A stretch of DNA of 46,046 bases from Planctomycetaceae bacterium (GCA_031268995.1 JAIRWK010000320.1:1-46046); one strand, 5' to 3'. Shown: positions 26,304 through 35,462, counted from the first letter of the stretch. Notes: generated from the letters alone by a model not told the origin. Made by a program: numbers and translations.

Positions 26304-27308
26304 ATGTCAAGACCTGTTACACTTACAACGGGACAATGGGCTGATCTTAAACTTTCGGAACTTGCTCCGAAGGCTAAGAGTTTCGGTTATGATGGGCTGG
26401 AGTTAGCGTGTTGGGGCGAGTTATTTGATGTCCGGCGCGCATTGAATGAGAGTGATTATTGTGCCAAACGGCGTGAAATATTGACTCAAAACGGACTCGG
26501 AATTTGGGCGATTCAATCGCATCTTGTGGGGCAAGCGATTCTTGATCAAATTGATTTGCGGCACAAGGCGGTTTTGCCGGATTACGTTTGGGGCGACGGC
26601 AACCCCGCCGGAGTTAATGAACGCGCGGCGAATGAATACAAAGATACGGCGCGTGCGGCGCAAAAACTTGGTGTAAATGTTGTTACCGGATTTACCGGAT
26701 CGAGTATTTGGCAATATTTGTATTCTTTTCCGCCAGTACCGCAGAGTTGGGTTGATGATGGATTCAAGTTGCTGGTAGATCGTTTCAATCCGATTCTTGA
26801 TGTGTTTGGCGAATGCGGGGTCAAGTTTGCTCTTGAGGTGCATCCGACGGAGATTGCTTTTGATATTTACACTGCTGAGCGTGCGCTTGAGGTGTTGAAG
26901 TATCGACCGGAGTTCGGGTTTAATTTTGATCCGTCTCATTTGATTTGGCAAGGAGTTGATCCGGTAGAATTTTTGTACAAATTTAAAGACCGGATTTATC
27001 ATGTTCACATGAAAGATGCGATAGTTACGTTGAACGGCAAAACCGGCATTTTGGCATCTCATTTGAATTTCGGCGATTACAGACGCGGTTGGGATTTCAG
27101 GTCGCTCGGTCACGGCGGAGTCAATTTCGAGGAGATCATAAGAGCCTTAAACAACATCGGTTACAATGGACCTTTGTCGGTCGAGTGGGAAGATATGGGA
27201 ATGGAACGAGAATTCGGCGCAACCGAAGCCGCTGCATTCGTCAAGAAAATCGACTTCTCGCCAAGCAACCTAGCCTTCGACGGCGCATTCGATAAAGAAA
27301 ACCAATAA
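26304..27308 (+). CDS. Sugar phosphate isomerase/epimerase (xylose-isomerase-like TIM barrel)
   Basis: A 334-residue TIM-barrel protein of the AP-endonuclease-2 / xylose-isomerase-like superfamily. The N-terminus has [19 protein letters not shown]. The metal-binding acid and histidine motifs are [13 protein letters not shown] (about 173-185), [15 protein letters not shown] (about 209-223), YHVHMKDA (about 232-239) and [11 protein letters not shown] (about 289-299). It acts on a sugar or inositol derivative in the cytoplasm; the substrate is unknown. AAGGAGAAATATAA precedes the ATG. The upstream cupin gene is probably co-transcribed. A hairpin at 27345-27382 may end the transcript. Confidence 0.93.
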   Translation: MSRPVTLTTGQWADLKLSELAPKAKSFGYDGLELACWGELFDVRRALNESDYCAKRREILTQNGLGIWAIQSHLVGQAILDQIDLRHKAVLPDYVWGDGNPAGVNERAANEYKDTARAAQKLGVNVVTGFTGSSIWQYLYSFPPVPQSWVDDGFKLLVDRFNPILDVFGECGVKFALEVHPTEIAFDIYTAERALEVLKYRPEFGFNFDPSHLIWQGVDPVEFLYKFKDRIYHVHMKDAIVTLNGKTGILASHLNFGDYRRGWDFRSLGHGGVNFEEIIRALNNIGYNGPLSVEWEDMGMEREFGATEAAAFVKKIDFSPSNLAFDGAFDKENQ

Positions 27309-27344
27309 ACATTACAATGCCAAACGAAATTGTAATTTTTCAAA

Positions 27345-27382
27345 TATACCGAAATCTACGTTAAAAACAGGTTTCGGTATAT
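27345..27382 (+). terminator. Possible terminator built from family A ends
   Basis: TATACCGAAATC and GGTTTCGGTATA form an 11-of-12-bp stem with a 13-bp loop, followed by TTATTCG. It lies 37 bp after the isomerase stop. The arms match the outer ends of family A, so this may be a remnant element reused as a terminator. Confidence 0.55.
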
Positions 27383-27518
27383 TATTCGATCTTTAAACTT
27401 TTCGCACAATGTCTTATGGATTTTATCGTTGGATTTGTGCGTCAAAATTTATTGTCTTTGCTTGTACCGTTTCTAATTTCTCTCAGCAGTGCTGAGAGTT
27501 TTGGGCTGTCTTTATGTA

Positions 27519-27625
27519 TAGCACGCAAATAACGCAGATTTTTAAGAGATAGTCGCTGATCTGATTATGTTTTCTGATCTTGCGAACATTTCCTCCAAAT
27601 CTGCGTTATCTGCGTGCTGAATTTT
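27519..27625. repeat. Family B palindromic element, copy B5
   Basis: Begins TAGCACGCAAATAACGCAG and ends AATCTGCGTTATCTGCGTGC, between the convergent isomerase and histidine kinase genes. Confidence 0.87.
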
Positions 27626-27636
27626 AGGCGGAGTGG

Positions 27637-30213
27637 TTAATTTGTGGTGCTGTTGTTGTTTAGTAGTTTATTTACGAGGGCGAAGAGGACTTCTTGTTTA
27701 ACAGGTTTGGAGCAGAAGTCGTCCATGCCGCAGTCGATACATTTTGTCCGATCTTCAACTGTTGCGTTTGCTGTTAGGGCAATAATTGGTATTGGTCGTA
27801 TTTTTTTGCCTGTTTCTTCTTCGTTTTCCGCCTCCGATTCGCGTATCAATTTTGTTGCTTCGTAACCATCCATTACCGGCATTTGGCAATCCATCAAAAT
27901 AATGTCAAACGAATCGTCATTCCTAAATTTATCCACCGCCAACTCGCCATTCGCAACAACCTCGCAACTATGACCGCAACTACGCAACATTCCCGTAATC
28001 ACAACTTGATTGACAACATTATCCTCCGCGATCAAAAATTTCAATTGACGTACGATATGAGATTTATTTTTTGCTTCTTGTCTATCGCTGTCTTTTTTGG
28101 TGAAGAAACCTTGAACGCTTTGTTTGAACAACGCGGATAAAATCGCATCATACAACGCCGATACGCAAAACGGTTTTTTCACCGTAACCATTTTCAAAAC
28201 TTGCGCCAACACTGCATCTATACTGTCAACCATCATCACAAGCAACACAACCGGAATATTCGCCGTACTTTCCGTTCCGCGTATCCGACCAATATAATCA
28301 ACTATCTCAAGCTGCGTAAAACCTTCGTCCCACAAAATCAATTGAACTGTATCTTCTGCGTTTGAAGAATATAATTTCGCTTCGATCTCTTCCCTTGTCG
28401 ATACGACACTCACTCGCATTTTCCAATACTCCAGTTGCGTTTTTAGAGATTCGCGTACAACCATATTGTCCGCAATAAGCAGAACATTGATGTTTTCTAC
28501 GCTAGGCAAATCGCGCATTGAAGTAATTGACGGCACTGGATTGTCCCACATCAAAGTGACTTGCTCAACTGGAACGCCCATAATAACGTTGAACTCGAAC
28601 GTCGTACCAATACCTGACTCGCTTGTTACTGTTATATCGCCGCCCATCATGCGGATAAGATGCTTCGATATCATCAACCCCAAACCAGTACCGCCAAATT
28701 TCGACGCGATTGATGAATCGGCTTGCGAGTAAGATTTGAACAAACGCGACAGGTTGTTTTTTTCGATACCAATACCCGTATCGGCGATACGGAATCTGAT
28801 CAATGCGTTATTATCGCGTTGCAGTTCAAGACATGCAACTGAAATTCTTACTCCGCCTTTGGTTGTAAATTTAACAGAATTGCCCGCAATATTGATCAAT
28901 ATTTGCAATAAACGACTGCCGTCGCCGACAACAATACGTGGAACACCGGGCAAAACATCAAGACAAAGTTCAAGTTCTTTGTCCATAAAACGAGTTGACA
29001 TTATGCTGAACAACGATTCAATTTTGTCAAATAGATCGAATTCACGACGGTCTAATTCTAGTTTACCGGCTTCGATTTTGGAGAAGTCGAGAATGTCATT
29101 GATCAACGACAGAAGTGTCTCGCCGGATAGGCAAATCATCTTGACGTATTCTGATTGTTTGTCCGTCAACTGCTCATTCGCCAATAAATTCGTCAATCCT
29201 AAAACGCCCGTTAAAGGTGTTCGAATCTCGTGGCTCATGTGGGCAAGGAATTGCGATTTAGCGGTGTTGGCAAGCTCGACGGAACGAACTGCCTCACGCA
29301 AATCCGCTGTACGCTCAGCAACTAATTCCTCAAGTTGTGTTCTATATTTATTGATTGCCGCTTCTTTGGCAACTAGAGAGGTAAGTGCTTGAACATGTTG
29401 TTCCTCGCGGTGACGCAAATACGTTAGACAAACAAATCCGCTTAACCAAATACACGTGATTGTAATATAACCCACACAAAAAAGTATAAAACGATAGTAC
29501 GATAACGTGTCCGAATTAACAGATGTAGAAATTATTCCGTGCATGTCACCTTCTTTTGCGGTGAGTTTCGTATGGCAAGCAACACAATTTTTTGTAACAA
29601 AAATAGGCATCGCAAGACGCGCTGTTGTGTGTTCGCCGGAATTATCTATCGCAAATACCTTGTCCAAACCGCCGCTACTCAACCGCTTGATTGCACTTAA
29701 CTCCCAATCATCTGCTTTATTTTTTGGATTGTCTGGGGCAATAGATGTCAACTTAAACGAAATACCGCTGTCCTTCAATTTCGACAACCCGTTAATATTG
29801 CGAATCAATGTCGTACTATCGATGAGATACATTTTACTACCGTCAGCGGTTTTGATTTCTTGTCTGGGCAAATTTTGAAAGTAACCGTCTTCAGAATGAT
29901 GCGAATAAATTCCTCCAGAGTTAAAGAACCATTGGTGGTACACCGACAAAACAGAATCCGCCAACTCCGCACGGCTGTACAATTGATATACGTACACTCG
30001 GTCAATACAAACATAAAAACCAATTGATACAAAAATAAAGAAAACTGTCCAAACGATCATAAAGATCGTAAACAGCCCGCGTTGCGACGACACTTTATTG
30101 GTGTTGCCAGTGTTCGCTTGACCGCCAAGCAACGGCGTAATCTCCGGCGGAGGAGGACTTGAAAGTATGTCCTGTGAAAACGCAGTAGGAGTTATATGAA
30201 TGGAATCACTCAT
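27637..30213 (-). CDS. Hybrid sensor histidine kinase/response regulator with CxxCH sensor
   Basis: An 858-residue membrane kinase. Transmembrane helices at about 47-70 and 243-265 enclose a periplasmic domain resembling DUF3365/Tll0287-like sensors, with a single haem-type motif CVACH at 210-214. The HisKA H-box is AHMSHEIRTPL with His328. The ATPase domain follows, with LINIAGNSVKF (N), IADTGIGI (G1) and GGTGLGL (G2). A first receiver-like domain (about 570-690) is degenerate. The second (about 725-850) is intact: IAEDN, ILMDCQMPVMDG with the phospho-acceptor Asp, ALTANA and SKPV. It probably senses redox state or a small ligand through haem. No output regulator gene is adjacent. The ATG at 30213 has a weak ribosome-binding site. 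Confidence 0.93.
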   Translation of the reverse strand: MSDSIHITPTAFSQDILSSPPPPEITPLLGGQANTGNTNKVSSQRGLFTIFMIVWTVFFIFVSIGFYVCIDRVYVYQLYSRAELADSVLSVYHQWFFNSGGIYSHHSEDGYFQNLPRQEIKTADGSKMYLIDSTTLIRNINGLSKLKDSGISFKLTSIAPDNPKNKADDWELSAIKRLSSGGLDKVFAIDNSGEHTTARLAMPIFVTKNCVACHTKLTAKEGDMHGIISTSVNSDTLSYYRFILFCVGYITITCIWLSGFVCLTYLRHREEQHVQALTSLVAKEAAINKYRTQLEELVAERTADLREAVRSVELANTAKSQFLAHMSHEIRTPLTGVLGLTNLLANEQLTDKQSEYVKMICLSGETLLSLINDILDFSKIEAGKLELDRREFDLFDKIESLFSIMSTRFMDKELELCLDVLPGVPRIVVGDGSRLLQILINIAGNSVKFTTKGGVRISVACLELQRDNNALIRFRIADTGIGIEKNNLSRLFKSYSQADSSIASKFGGTGLGLMISKHLIRMMGGDITVTSESGIGTTFEFNVIMGVPVEQVTLMWDNPVPSITSMRDLPSVENINVLLIADNMVVRESLKTQLEYWKMRVSVVSTREEIEAKLYSSNAEDTVQLILWDEGFTQLEIVDYIGRIRGTESTANIPVVLLVMMVDSIDAVLAQVLKMVTVKKPFCVSALYDAILSALFKQSVQGFFTKKDSDRQEAKNKSHIVRQLKFLIAEDNVVNQVVITGMLRSCGHSCEVVANGELAVDKFRNDDSFDIILMDCQMPVMDGYEATKLIRESEAENEEETGKKIRPIPIIALTANATVEDRTKCIDCGMDDFCSKPVKQEVLFALVNKLLNNNSTTN

Positions 30214-30270
30214 TTGAACCAGAAACTATTACATCAATTTATATACCGAAGCTGCTTTATAGCGAAACTG

Positions 30271-30358
30271 CATAATAAAGCTACTTTAAAATTCCCAAAG
30301 CCGAACACGAAATCGCAACACTACGAAACGGTCGTTCAAGGACGAAGCCTACCGCCCA
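30271..30358 (+). repeat. Family A element, diverged copy A19
   Basis: ATAAAGCTACTTTAAAATTC, AGCCGAACACGAAATCGCAA and GGACGAAGCCTACCGCCC align with family A. A broken reverse end (TATACCGAAGCTGC) lies at 30241. Confidence 0.75.
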
Positions 30359-30521
30359 TGACATATCATGAAAATGAAAAACTTTCTCTCAAAAAATTGT
30401 AACATTCTACAGCTGTAGTATAGGTTACAAATTACCCAGAGTACAAAAAATTATAATAATTTAAAATTGGTTTTTGCGGAAAATTTCTACCGCAAAGGCG
30501 ACAAAGTCGCACAAAGGTTTC

Positions 30522-30625
30522 TATACCGAAGCCGGTATGGGCGGTAGGCTTCGCCCCTGAACAACCGCTTCACGGTGTTGCGCTTGCGTGTTCAGCTCCA
30601 TGAATTTTAAAGTAGCTTGAGTATA
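30522..30625 (-). repeat. Family A element, copy A20
   Basis: Full length, left edge TATACCGAAGCCGGTATGGG, right edge TTTTAAAGTAGCTTGAGTATA. It is inserted within a CGCAAAGGCGACAAAG-like sequence whose counterpart CGTCGCCTTTGCGGTG resumes at 30632, so it splits an inverted repeat. Confidence 0.9.
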
Positions 30626-30681
30626 AATACCCTTCGTCGCCTTTGCGGTGCTTACAATTCGTGTGTGAGTAACTAATTGTA

Positions 30682-31797
30682 TTATTTTCGCAAGGCGGTT
30701 AACTTTGATTGCATTACGATTCGGCGCAGGCGTGGGTTGAACATTGCGGGTTTTTTTAGGTATTTTAATCTGATATTCCAAATGATGTTTTTTGTATTTT
30801 TTTTGTATTCTTTCAATACATTTTTATTTGAGTTTATTGCGTTAGCCAATGCTGTTGCGCTTGCGAGGGCGGTGCTGATTCCTTCGGCGGAGGTTGGGCT
30901 GATAAATCCGGCGGCTTCACCTACAAGGAGTACGTTATTTCTGCCAAGATTGATTGCGTTAGTTGTAGCGGGTCTGACGATCAAACCAATTTCTTGTTTT
31001 TGCGCTTGCCCAAAATTTAATCCGATTGAGCTAAGGTAATTTTTTAGTTGCTTGAATCTGTTTCTCGCGTCGGGCAATAGAGGATTTTCGTCTTTGGTTT
31101 GTAGTGGAATTGCGCTGCCGATTAGGAGTTGATCATCTTTGGGAATTGTCCAACAATAAAAATCGGTCAAATTATTGTCGAAAATACCAACGTAATTATT
31201 TTGAAAATTTATTTCCGACGACAACGAATCCGTTTGGGTTTCAATTTCGTTGTTGTCGAACCAATCTTGGAACGCGATGTATTTTTTCAATCGCGGATCG
31301 GTGCCGAAAAATTGATCCCGAACCAACGACGCACCGCCATCCGCTCCAACAAGCCATCGAACTTTTTCCGTTTTCGGCTCATCGTTTTCGGTGAAATGAA
31401 TTATCAAATAATCGCCGTTTACCTCAACCGTTTTGCTGTCAACTCCAGCTTTTTTGTAAACCGCGTTTGACCGCACGTCAACCGATTCGGGCAAAAGCGA
31501 CAGCAACCATTGATCAAATTTATTTCGTTTTATATTTATGTATTGTCTTGGGTAATGATTTATGAGTTTTGAGTTTATATCAATTACGGTTACGGCAAAT
31601 GGTTGTGGATTTGCGAGGGTGTGTAGCGGCAATGCGAGGTCGAGTTGTGCTAACAATTTTTGTGATTCGGGGGCAAGAATGCCGCCGCAACATTTTTGCC
31701 GGTCTTTATTGAGCAACAAAACTCGGTGTTTAGACGCGACGAGACGCGCCAATGTTGCTCCTGCGGGACCGGCACCGATTATTCCAATATCGTACAT
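30682..31797 (-). CDS. FAD-dependent oxidoreductase, geranylgeranyl reductase/CbrA-like
   Basis: A 371-residue flavoprotein of the p-hydroxybenzoate-hydroxylase fold. The FAD-binding Rossmann motif is IGIIGAGPAGATLARL (residues 4-19). The CCGGILAPESQKLL motif at about 37-50 and YPRQYINIKRNKFDQWLLSL are close to the E. coli CbrA and geranylgeranyl reductase group, and VRWLVGADGGASLVRDQF and VLLVGEAAGFISPTSAEGIS complete the FAD sites. Relatives reduce isoprenoid chains; the substrate here is unknown. It may use isoprenoids made through ispG and ispD, encoded in the same window, but it is not in an operon with them. The ATG at 31797 gives the complete Rossmann strand. Confidence 0.9.
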   Translation of the reverse strand: MYDIGIIGAGPAGATLARLVASKHRVLLLNKDRQKCCGGILAPESQKLLAQLDLALPLHTLANPQPFAVTVIDINSKLINHYPRQYINIKRNKFDQWLLSLLPESVDVRSNAVYKKAGVDSKTVEVNGDYLIIHFTENDEPKTEKVRWLVGADGGASLVRDQFFGTDPRLKKYIAFQDWFDNNEIETQTDSLSSEINFQNNYVGIFDNNLTDFYCWTIPKDDQLLIGSAIPLQTKDENPLLPDARNRFKQLKNYLSSIGLNFGQAQKQEIGLIVRPATTNAINLGRNNVLLVGEAAGFISPTSAEGISTALASATALANAINSNKNVLKEYKKNTKNIIWNIRLKYLKKPAMFNPRLRRIVMQSKLTALRK

Positions 31798-31905
31798 TTT
31801 GTAAGATGTTAATATGAGTTCATTTTATAATTTTTTAGCATTTCATCAGTTACTGTAATCAAGGGACGTAAGCGAAACAAAGGAAATTGCGGGTAAAAAT
31901 ATTGG

Positions 31906-32008
31906 TATACTCAAGTTGTTTTAAAATTCCTGAAGCTAGTTACGGAAGCGCGACAACGTGAAGCGGTTGTTCAAGGGCGAAGCCCATCGCCCTACCGGCT
32001 ACGGTATA
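31906..32008 (+). repeat. Family A element, copy A21
   Basis: Complete 103 bp from TATACTCAAGTTGTTTTAAA to CCGGCTACGGTATA. Confidence 0.92.
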
Positions 32009-32267
32009 TTTGTGTTGGGTGAAATGCTGATCTGTTTACGTTACGCGGTATATTATCACCTATCTGATCAATATAAACAATTACCTGCATGTTAAAAGTT
32101 GCGTTCTATTTTAATTTTTATTCAATTTTGGTTGCGAAACCGGTTTATTTTATACTTTTAGTACAATCGGAAAAATCGGAAATAATAGAATTTTCGGACA
32201 TGGGAAAAATATATTTTTCCCGCGTTAATAATTTGCCGAATCGACGAGGACGATTGCAAGATGGGTT
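32009..32267. other. AT-rich intergenic stretch
   Basis: No gene is called. An open frame at 32089-32301 lacks a ribosome-binding site and ends in a repeat. Confidence 0.35.
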
Positions 32268-32349
32268 TTATGCTGAAGCTGCGGCAAACGCGACAACGTG
32301 AGCGGTTGCTAAAGAGACGAAGCCCATCAACCGTACCGGTTGCGGTACA
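32268..32349 (+). repeat. Family A element, truncated copy A22
   Basis: TTATGCTGAAGCTGCGGCAA, CGCGACAACGTGAGCGGTTG and CCGGTTGCGGTACA match family A with about 20 bp missing in the left half. Confidence 0.75.
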
Positions 32350-32377
32350 TCCTCAGGGAATTTTTAAAAATTAATTT

Positions 32378-32481
32378 TATACTCAAGCTACTTTAAAATT
32401 CATGGAGCTGAACACGCAAGCGCAACACCGTGAAGCGGTTATTCAGGGGCGAAGCCTACCGCCCGCACGGGCTTCGGTATA
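32378..32481 (+). repeat. Family A element, copy A23
   Basis: Full length from TATACTCAAGCTACTTTAAA to GGGCTTCGGTATA, directly followed by the D4 hairpin. Confidence 0.9.
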
Positions 32482-32528
32482 TTCGGATTCGGTTGATTTC
32501 CATCGACTGAAAATCGACCGAATTTGAA
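32482..32528. repeat. Family D hairpin, copy D4
   Basis: TTCGGTTGATTTCCATCGAC with CTGAAAATCGACCGAATT, the same hairpin as D1 but in opposite orientation. Confidence 0.7.
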
Positions 32529-32611
32529 TGATTTATTTTTGGCATTTTGGGGCAAATAGAATTTGAAAAAAATTTCCCATCAGACATCGTACCAACAATT
32601 TGAGGCAATTT

Positions 32612-33616
32612 ATGAATAACCCAATCCCCCCCGCCAAAACGATTTTACAACAAACAATTCAACCTGTAGAATTGATCTCGGCGACTGTCAATATCATGCG
32701 AGTTTGCGAATCATCGGAGTTATCAACAGGCAATTCTGTGTTGTCCGCAATTGACTCCGAATTGTCCGTAACAAATTCCGAATTGTCTGTAATTAATTCT
32801 GAATTGTTTTCGAATGAATTTGAGTTATCTGAATCTTGGTTGTTGTCTGAAGGTATTTATGGTGATGGAATTGGTGAGTCTAATTTAATTGTTTCGGAGC
32901 TTTTATCGGAAGCGGGCGGATGTCTATCTAATATTGATGCGGACAAGGTTGTTGATTCGATTGTTGGCGTTCAAGTCGAGAATGGCGGCGATAGTTCTGT
33001 CGGTTCAAGTGATCGTGATGTGATTATTGATGTTAATGGTTCGGGCAAGATTTCAGAATCGGTTGCGAGCAATTCAACGCGGGTTATTGCCAAACGCAGA
33101 CCAGTTAATCAAAATCAATCCGGTTTAAATCAACGGACAAAATTTCATCGGATTGCGGAGAAACGTATTGAGCAAGGCGTATCACTTTCGCGGGTTGCGC
33201 AACGTTTGGGGATTGACATTTCGGAAGCGCGTGAGCAAGAGAAGGAGACGACTGATCTCAAGTTAAGTCAGTTGTATGATTGGCGTGATATTTTGGAGGT
33301 TTCGGTTGGCGAGTTGATATTGGAGCCGGAGGAGATACCTTCTAATCCTGTCAAGAATCGTTGTCAACTTGTCCGCATGATGAAGACGGTACGTTCAATA
33401 ATAGAGGTTTCACGCAATTCGAATATTTTAGTTCTCGCCAAGCAGCTTGAGTCTTATATTTTGGAGTTGATGCCGGAACTTGAGACGGTTACGGCTTGGC
33501 CCAGTGTTGGTCAAGCCCGCGATCCACACTCGCAAGGTTCCGCCGCAACAAGATGCTCGGATTTCTCAAAAATATACTTGCGAAGAAATATACTGGAACA
33601 AAACGATAATGGTTAA
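32612..33616 (+). CDS. Hypothetical protein with helix-turn-helix-like region
   Basis: A 334-residue protein of unknown function. The ATG at 32612 follows TTGAGGCAATTT, which supports it over the TTG at 32600. The N-terminal 40-75 residues are a degenerate tandem repeat (NSELSVINSELFSNEFELSE) encoded by imperfect repeats in the DNA at about 32725-32845. Residues about 170-240 resemble a lambda-repressor-like HTH (KFHRIAEKRIEQGVSLSRVA, then QRLGIDISEAREQE). The remainder is mostly helical (CQLVRMMKTVRSIIEVSRNS). It may be a DNA-binding regulator. It lies divergent in sense to the neighbouring BMC locus, reading towards it, so regulation of that locus is possible but unproven. Confidence 0.75.
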   Translation: MNNPIPPAKTILQQTIQPVELISATVNIMRVCESSELSTGNSVLSAIDSELSVTNSELSVINSELFSNEFELSESWLLSEGIYGDGIGESNLIVSELLSEAGGCLSNIDADKVVDSIVGVQVENGGDSSVGSSDRDVIIDVNGSGKISESVASNSTRVIAKRRPVNQNQSGLNQRTKFHRIAEKRIEQGVSLSRVAQRLGIDISEAREQEKETTDLKLSQLYDWRDILEVSVGELILEPEEIPSNPVKNRCQLVRMMKTVRSIIEVSRNSNILVLAKQLESYILELMPELETVTAWPSVGQARDPHSQGSAATRCSDFSKIYLRRNILEQNDNG

Positions 33617-33639
33617 AATTTATTTTCCTAAAAACCATT

Positions 33640-33756
33640 TATACTCAAGCTGTTTTAAAATTCCCGAAGCTGAACACGCAAGCGTAGCATCGTGAAGCGG
33701 TTGTTCAAGGGCGATGCCTACCGCCCATACCAGCGTCGGTATACCGGCTCCAGTAT
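33640..33756 (+). repeat. Family A element, copy A24
   Basis: From TATACTCAAGCTGTTTTAAA to CAGCGTCGGTATA at 33743, with an extra right-end fragment CCGGCTCCAGTATA to 33756. It is joined directly to family B copy B6. Confidence 0.9.
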
Positions 33757-33851
33757 AGCACGCAGATGACGCAGATCACAAAAAGACTCGCAGATCGGAA
33801 TTATTTTTCTAATCTGCGAATCCTTTTATGTTCTGCGTCATCTGCGTGCAA
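33757..33851. repeat. Family B palindromic element, copy B6
   Basis: GCACGCAGATGACGCAGATC and TTCTGCGTCATCTGCGTGC are near-perfect inverted arms. It lies 12 bp after the aldolase stop codon (minus strand) and could terminate the BMC transcript. Confidence 0.88.
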
Positions 33852-33862
33852 CACAACACCTC

Positions 33863-34795
33863 TTAACCAGCCAATGCTTTTACAATGCGGTCGGTTATTG
33901 TTTTTATGATCAATTCACGTTCTTCGTTTGATTGCGGGCTTGTGCTTTGGTGTTGGTTTTGGGCGGCGGCGTTGGCGGTACAACCTGCGCAGGTACATTT
34001 TGAGTTTACGGATGCTTTTTGTCCGGTGTTGTCGTCGTTTCTTTTGAAGGTTGGCGGTTGGAATGCTCTGTGCGCGACACCGGTTTCTTTCCAACTGTCT
34101 CTGAAAATATCATTCGCGCATAACTCGCAATTTTCCAAATCCGCACGCGGATCTTTGAACCCCCACTTCTGCTTCAACGTCAATAAATCTTCCGCTTCGT
34201 CTCGTGTAAAATATTCGACCTTGCCCAAATCACGAGCAATCAGACAAATTCTACAATACGCATCCAACATCTCCGCAAGCCAATACGCACGCTCAATAGT
34301 TGGTCCCACGCTAACTGTACCGTGATTTGCTTGAACGATAATATCGCTCTTCATAATGTACGGCATTATAACATCCGCAAATCCTTGACCACCCGGCAAC
34401 GCATAACTGGCAATTGGAACATCGCCCATATTTATGTCAACTTCAGGCATAAGACATTGTGGTATTGCTTCGCGTGCGATACCAAACGCTGTCGCGTGCG
34501 GCGGATGACAATGCACGACCGATTTGACTTCAGGACGAGCTTTCATTATTGTTACGTGAAGCAATATTTCACTCGTCCGTTTCCGCGTTCCGGCAATCTG
34601 GTTGCCCGACATGTCAACTATACAAAGATCTTCAGGTTTCATAAAACCCTTGCAAATCCCCGTCGGCGTGCAAACAACACGGTTCTCATCTATCCGAAAT
34701 GAAATATTACCGTCATTCGCAGCCGCAAAACCGCGATTGTAAATACGACGACCAATATCACAAACTTCTTCTTTTACTTGATGAATATTAAGCAT
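33863..34795 (-). CDS. Class II aldolase of the BMC locus (fuculose/rhamnulose-phosphate type)
   Basis: A 310-residue zinc aldolase expected to split fuculose-1-phosphate or rhamnulose-1-phosphate into DHAP and lactaldehyde inside the microcompartment. Zinc-site residues are His95 and His97 (VVHCHPPHA) and His158 (QANHGTVSVG), with Glu76 in RTSEILLH as a likely catalytic acid. After the catalytic domain (to about residue 220) comes a Cys-containing linker (KCTCAGCTANAA) and a final amphipathic helix (EERELIIKTITDRIVKALAG), a typical BMC encapsulation peptide. The ATG at 34795 has GAGG 8 bp upstream; an earlier GTG frame start exists at 34831. It is the last gene of the minus-strand BMC cluster. 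Confidence 0.95.
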   Translation of the reverse strand: MLNIHQVKEEVCDIGRRIYNRGFAAANDGNISFRIDENRVVCTPTGICKGFMKPEDLCIVDMSGNQIAGTRKRTSEILLHVTIMKARPEVKSVVHCHPPHATAFGIAREAIPQCLMPEVDINMGDVPIASYALPGGQGFADVIMPYIMKSDIIVQANHGTVSVGPTIERAYWLAEMLDAYCRICLIARDLGKVEYFTRDEAEDLLTLKQKWGFKDPRADLENCELCANDIFRDSWKETGVAHRAFQPPTFKRNDDNTGQKASVNSKCTCAGCTANAAAQNQHQSTSPQSNEERELIIKTITDRIVKALAG

Positions 34796-34904
34796 CCTAA
34801 AATCCTCAACTTGTTTGAATGTTATACCCACACGCGGGCAATCTTAAAATTATACTAAAATCGATACAAACGATACGCTTTGCTTTTAAACAAATGTTTT
34901 CTGT

Positions 34905-34953
34905 TATACCGTAGCCGGTAGGGTGAAGCCTATCGCCTTACCGGCTACGGTAT
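34905..34953. repeat. Minimal family A hairpin
   Basis: TATACCGTAGCCGGTAGGG and CCTTACCGGCTACGGTATA form a near-perfect 49-bp palindrome made only of the right end of family A and its inverse. It abuts element C1, sharing the TATA. Confidence 0.85.
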
Positions 34954-35090
34954 ACTCATCGCACTATGAAATTCAGTTTTTATTTTTTTTGACAGGATTT
35001 ACAGGATGGCAGGATTTCATTATATCCTGACAATCCTGTAATCACGTTATCCTGTCTTAAAAAGATAAATTTCATAGCAGCTACGGTATA
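34951..35090 (+). repeat. Family C element, copy C1
   Basis: Uninterrupted 140-bp copy from TATACTCATCGCACTATGAA to AGCAGCTACGGTATA. The inner part is made of TCCTG/CAGGA words (GGATTTACAGGATGGCAGGA). Its outer ends resemble those of family A. Confidence 0.85.
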
Positions 35091-35180
35091 ACGTCATTGA
35101 TTGATTGATTGGGATTTTTAGAAATTCTCTCAATTTCGATATTGTCCCCTTTGTCCTTTATGTCCCTTTGTCGCTAATCA

Positions 35181-35462
35181 CTAATGTAAATCGATTTTAT
35201 CTAATATTGCGGCGTTATAGGCATCGACGGGTTTAAGAGAAGGGTAAAATGGTTTTGTTGCTTCGGCACCTTCGGTAAATGCGATCAAATCGCCTTCGCC
35301 CGCTGCCAAGTCATCATAAACTACCAACTCCTCCGAATCCAACGCTAGTCCTTCGCGTAAATTGCCCACGCCCAACGGCACAACTACACGCCAACTACTG
35401 CCGCGAAGCGATTCATGCAATTTGGAAAACGTCAACGTACCAATTACTTTTCCAATTCTCAT
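35181..35462 (-). CDS. BMC-P shell vertex protein (EutN/CcmL family), first paralog
   Basis: A 93-residue protein of the EutN/CcmL family, which forms pentamers that close the vertices of bacterial microcompartments. The N-terminal strand MRIGKVIGTLTFSKLHESLR and the segment RVVVPLG are typical. The middle VVYDDLAAGEGDLIAFTEG has the conserved GxGD turn, and AYNAAILDKID near the end matches the family DAAVVGIVD motif. The ATG at 35462 is chosen because the family starts with M-[RK]-I-[GA]-K-V; the frame is open to 35501. It lies between the aldolase (downstream) and the 240-residue BMC-associated gene, with repeats on both sides. Confidence 0.93.
   Translation of the reverse strand: MRIGKVIGTLTFSKLHESLRGSSWRVVVPLGVGNLREGLALDSEELVVYDDLAAGEGDLIAFTEGAEATKPFYPSLKPVDAYNAAILDKIDLH

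Noticed and set aside
28736-29392. 218-codon open frame on the plus strand
   Set aside because: It is antisense to the histidine kinase core, and its Ser/Asn/Arg-rich composition is what an antisense frame would give.
32089-32301. 70-codon open frame on the plus strand
   Set aside because: It ends in truncated repeat A22, and its hydrophobic start follows from T-rich DNA.
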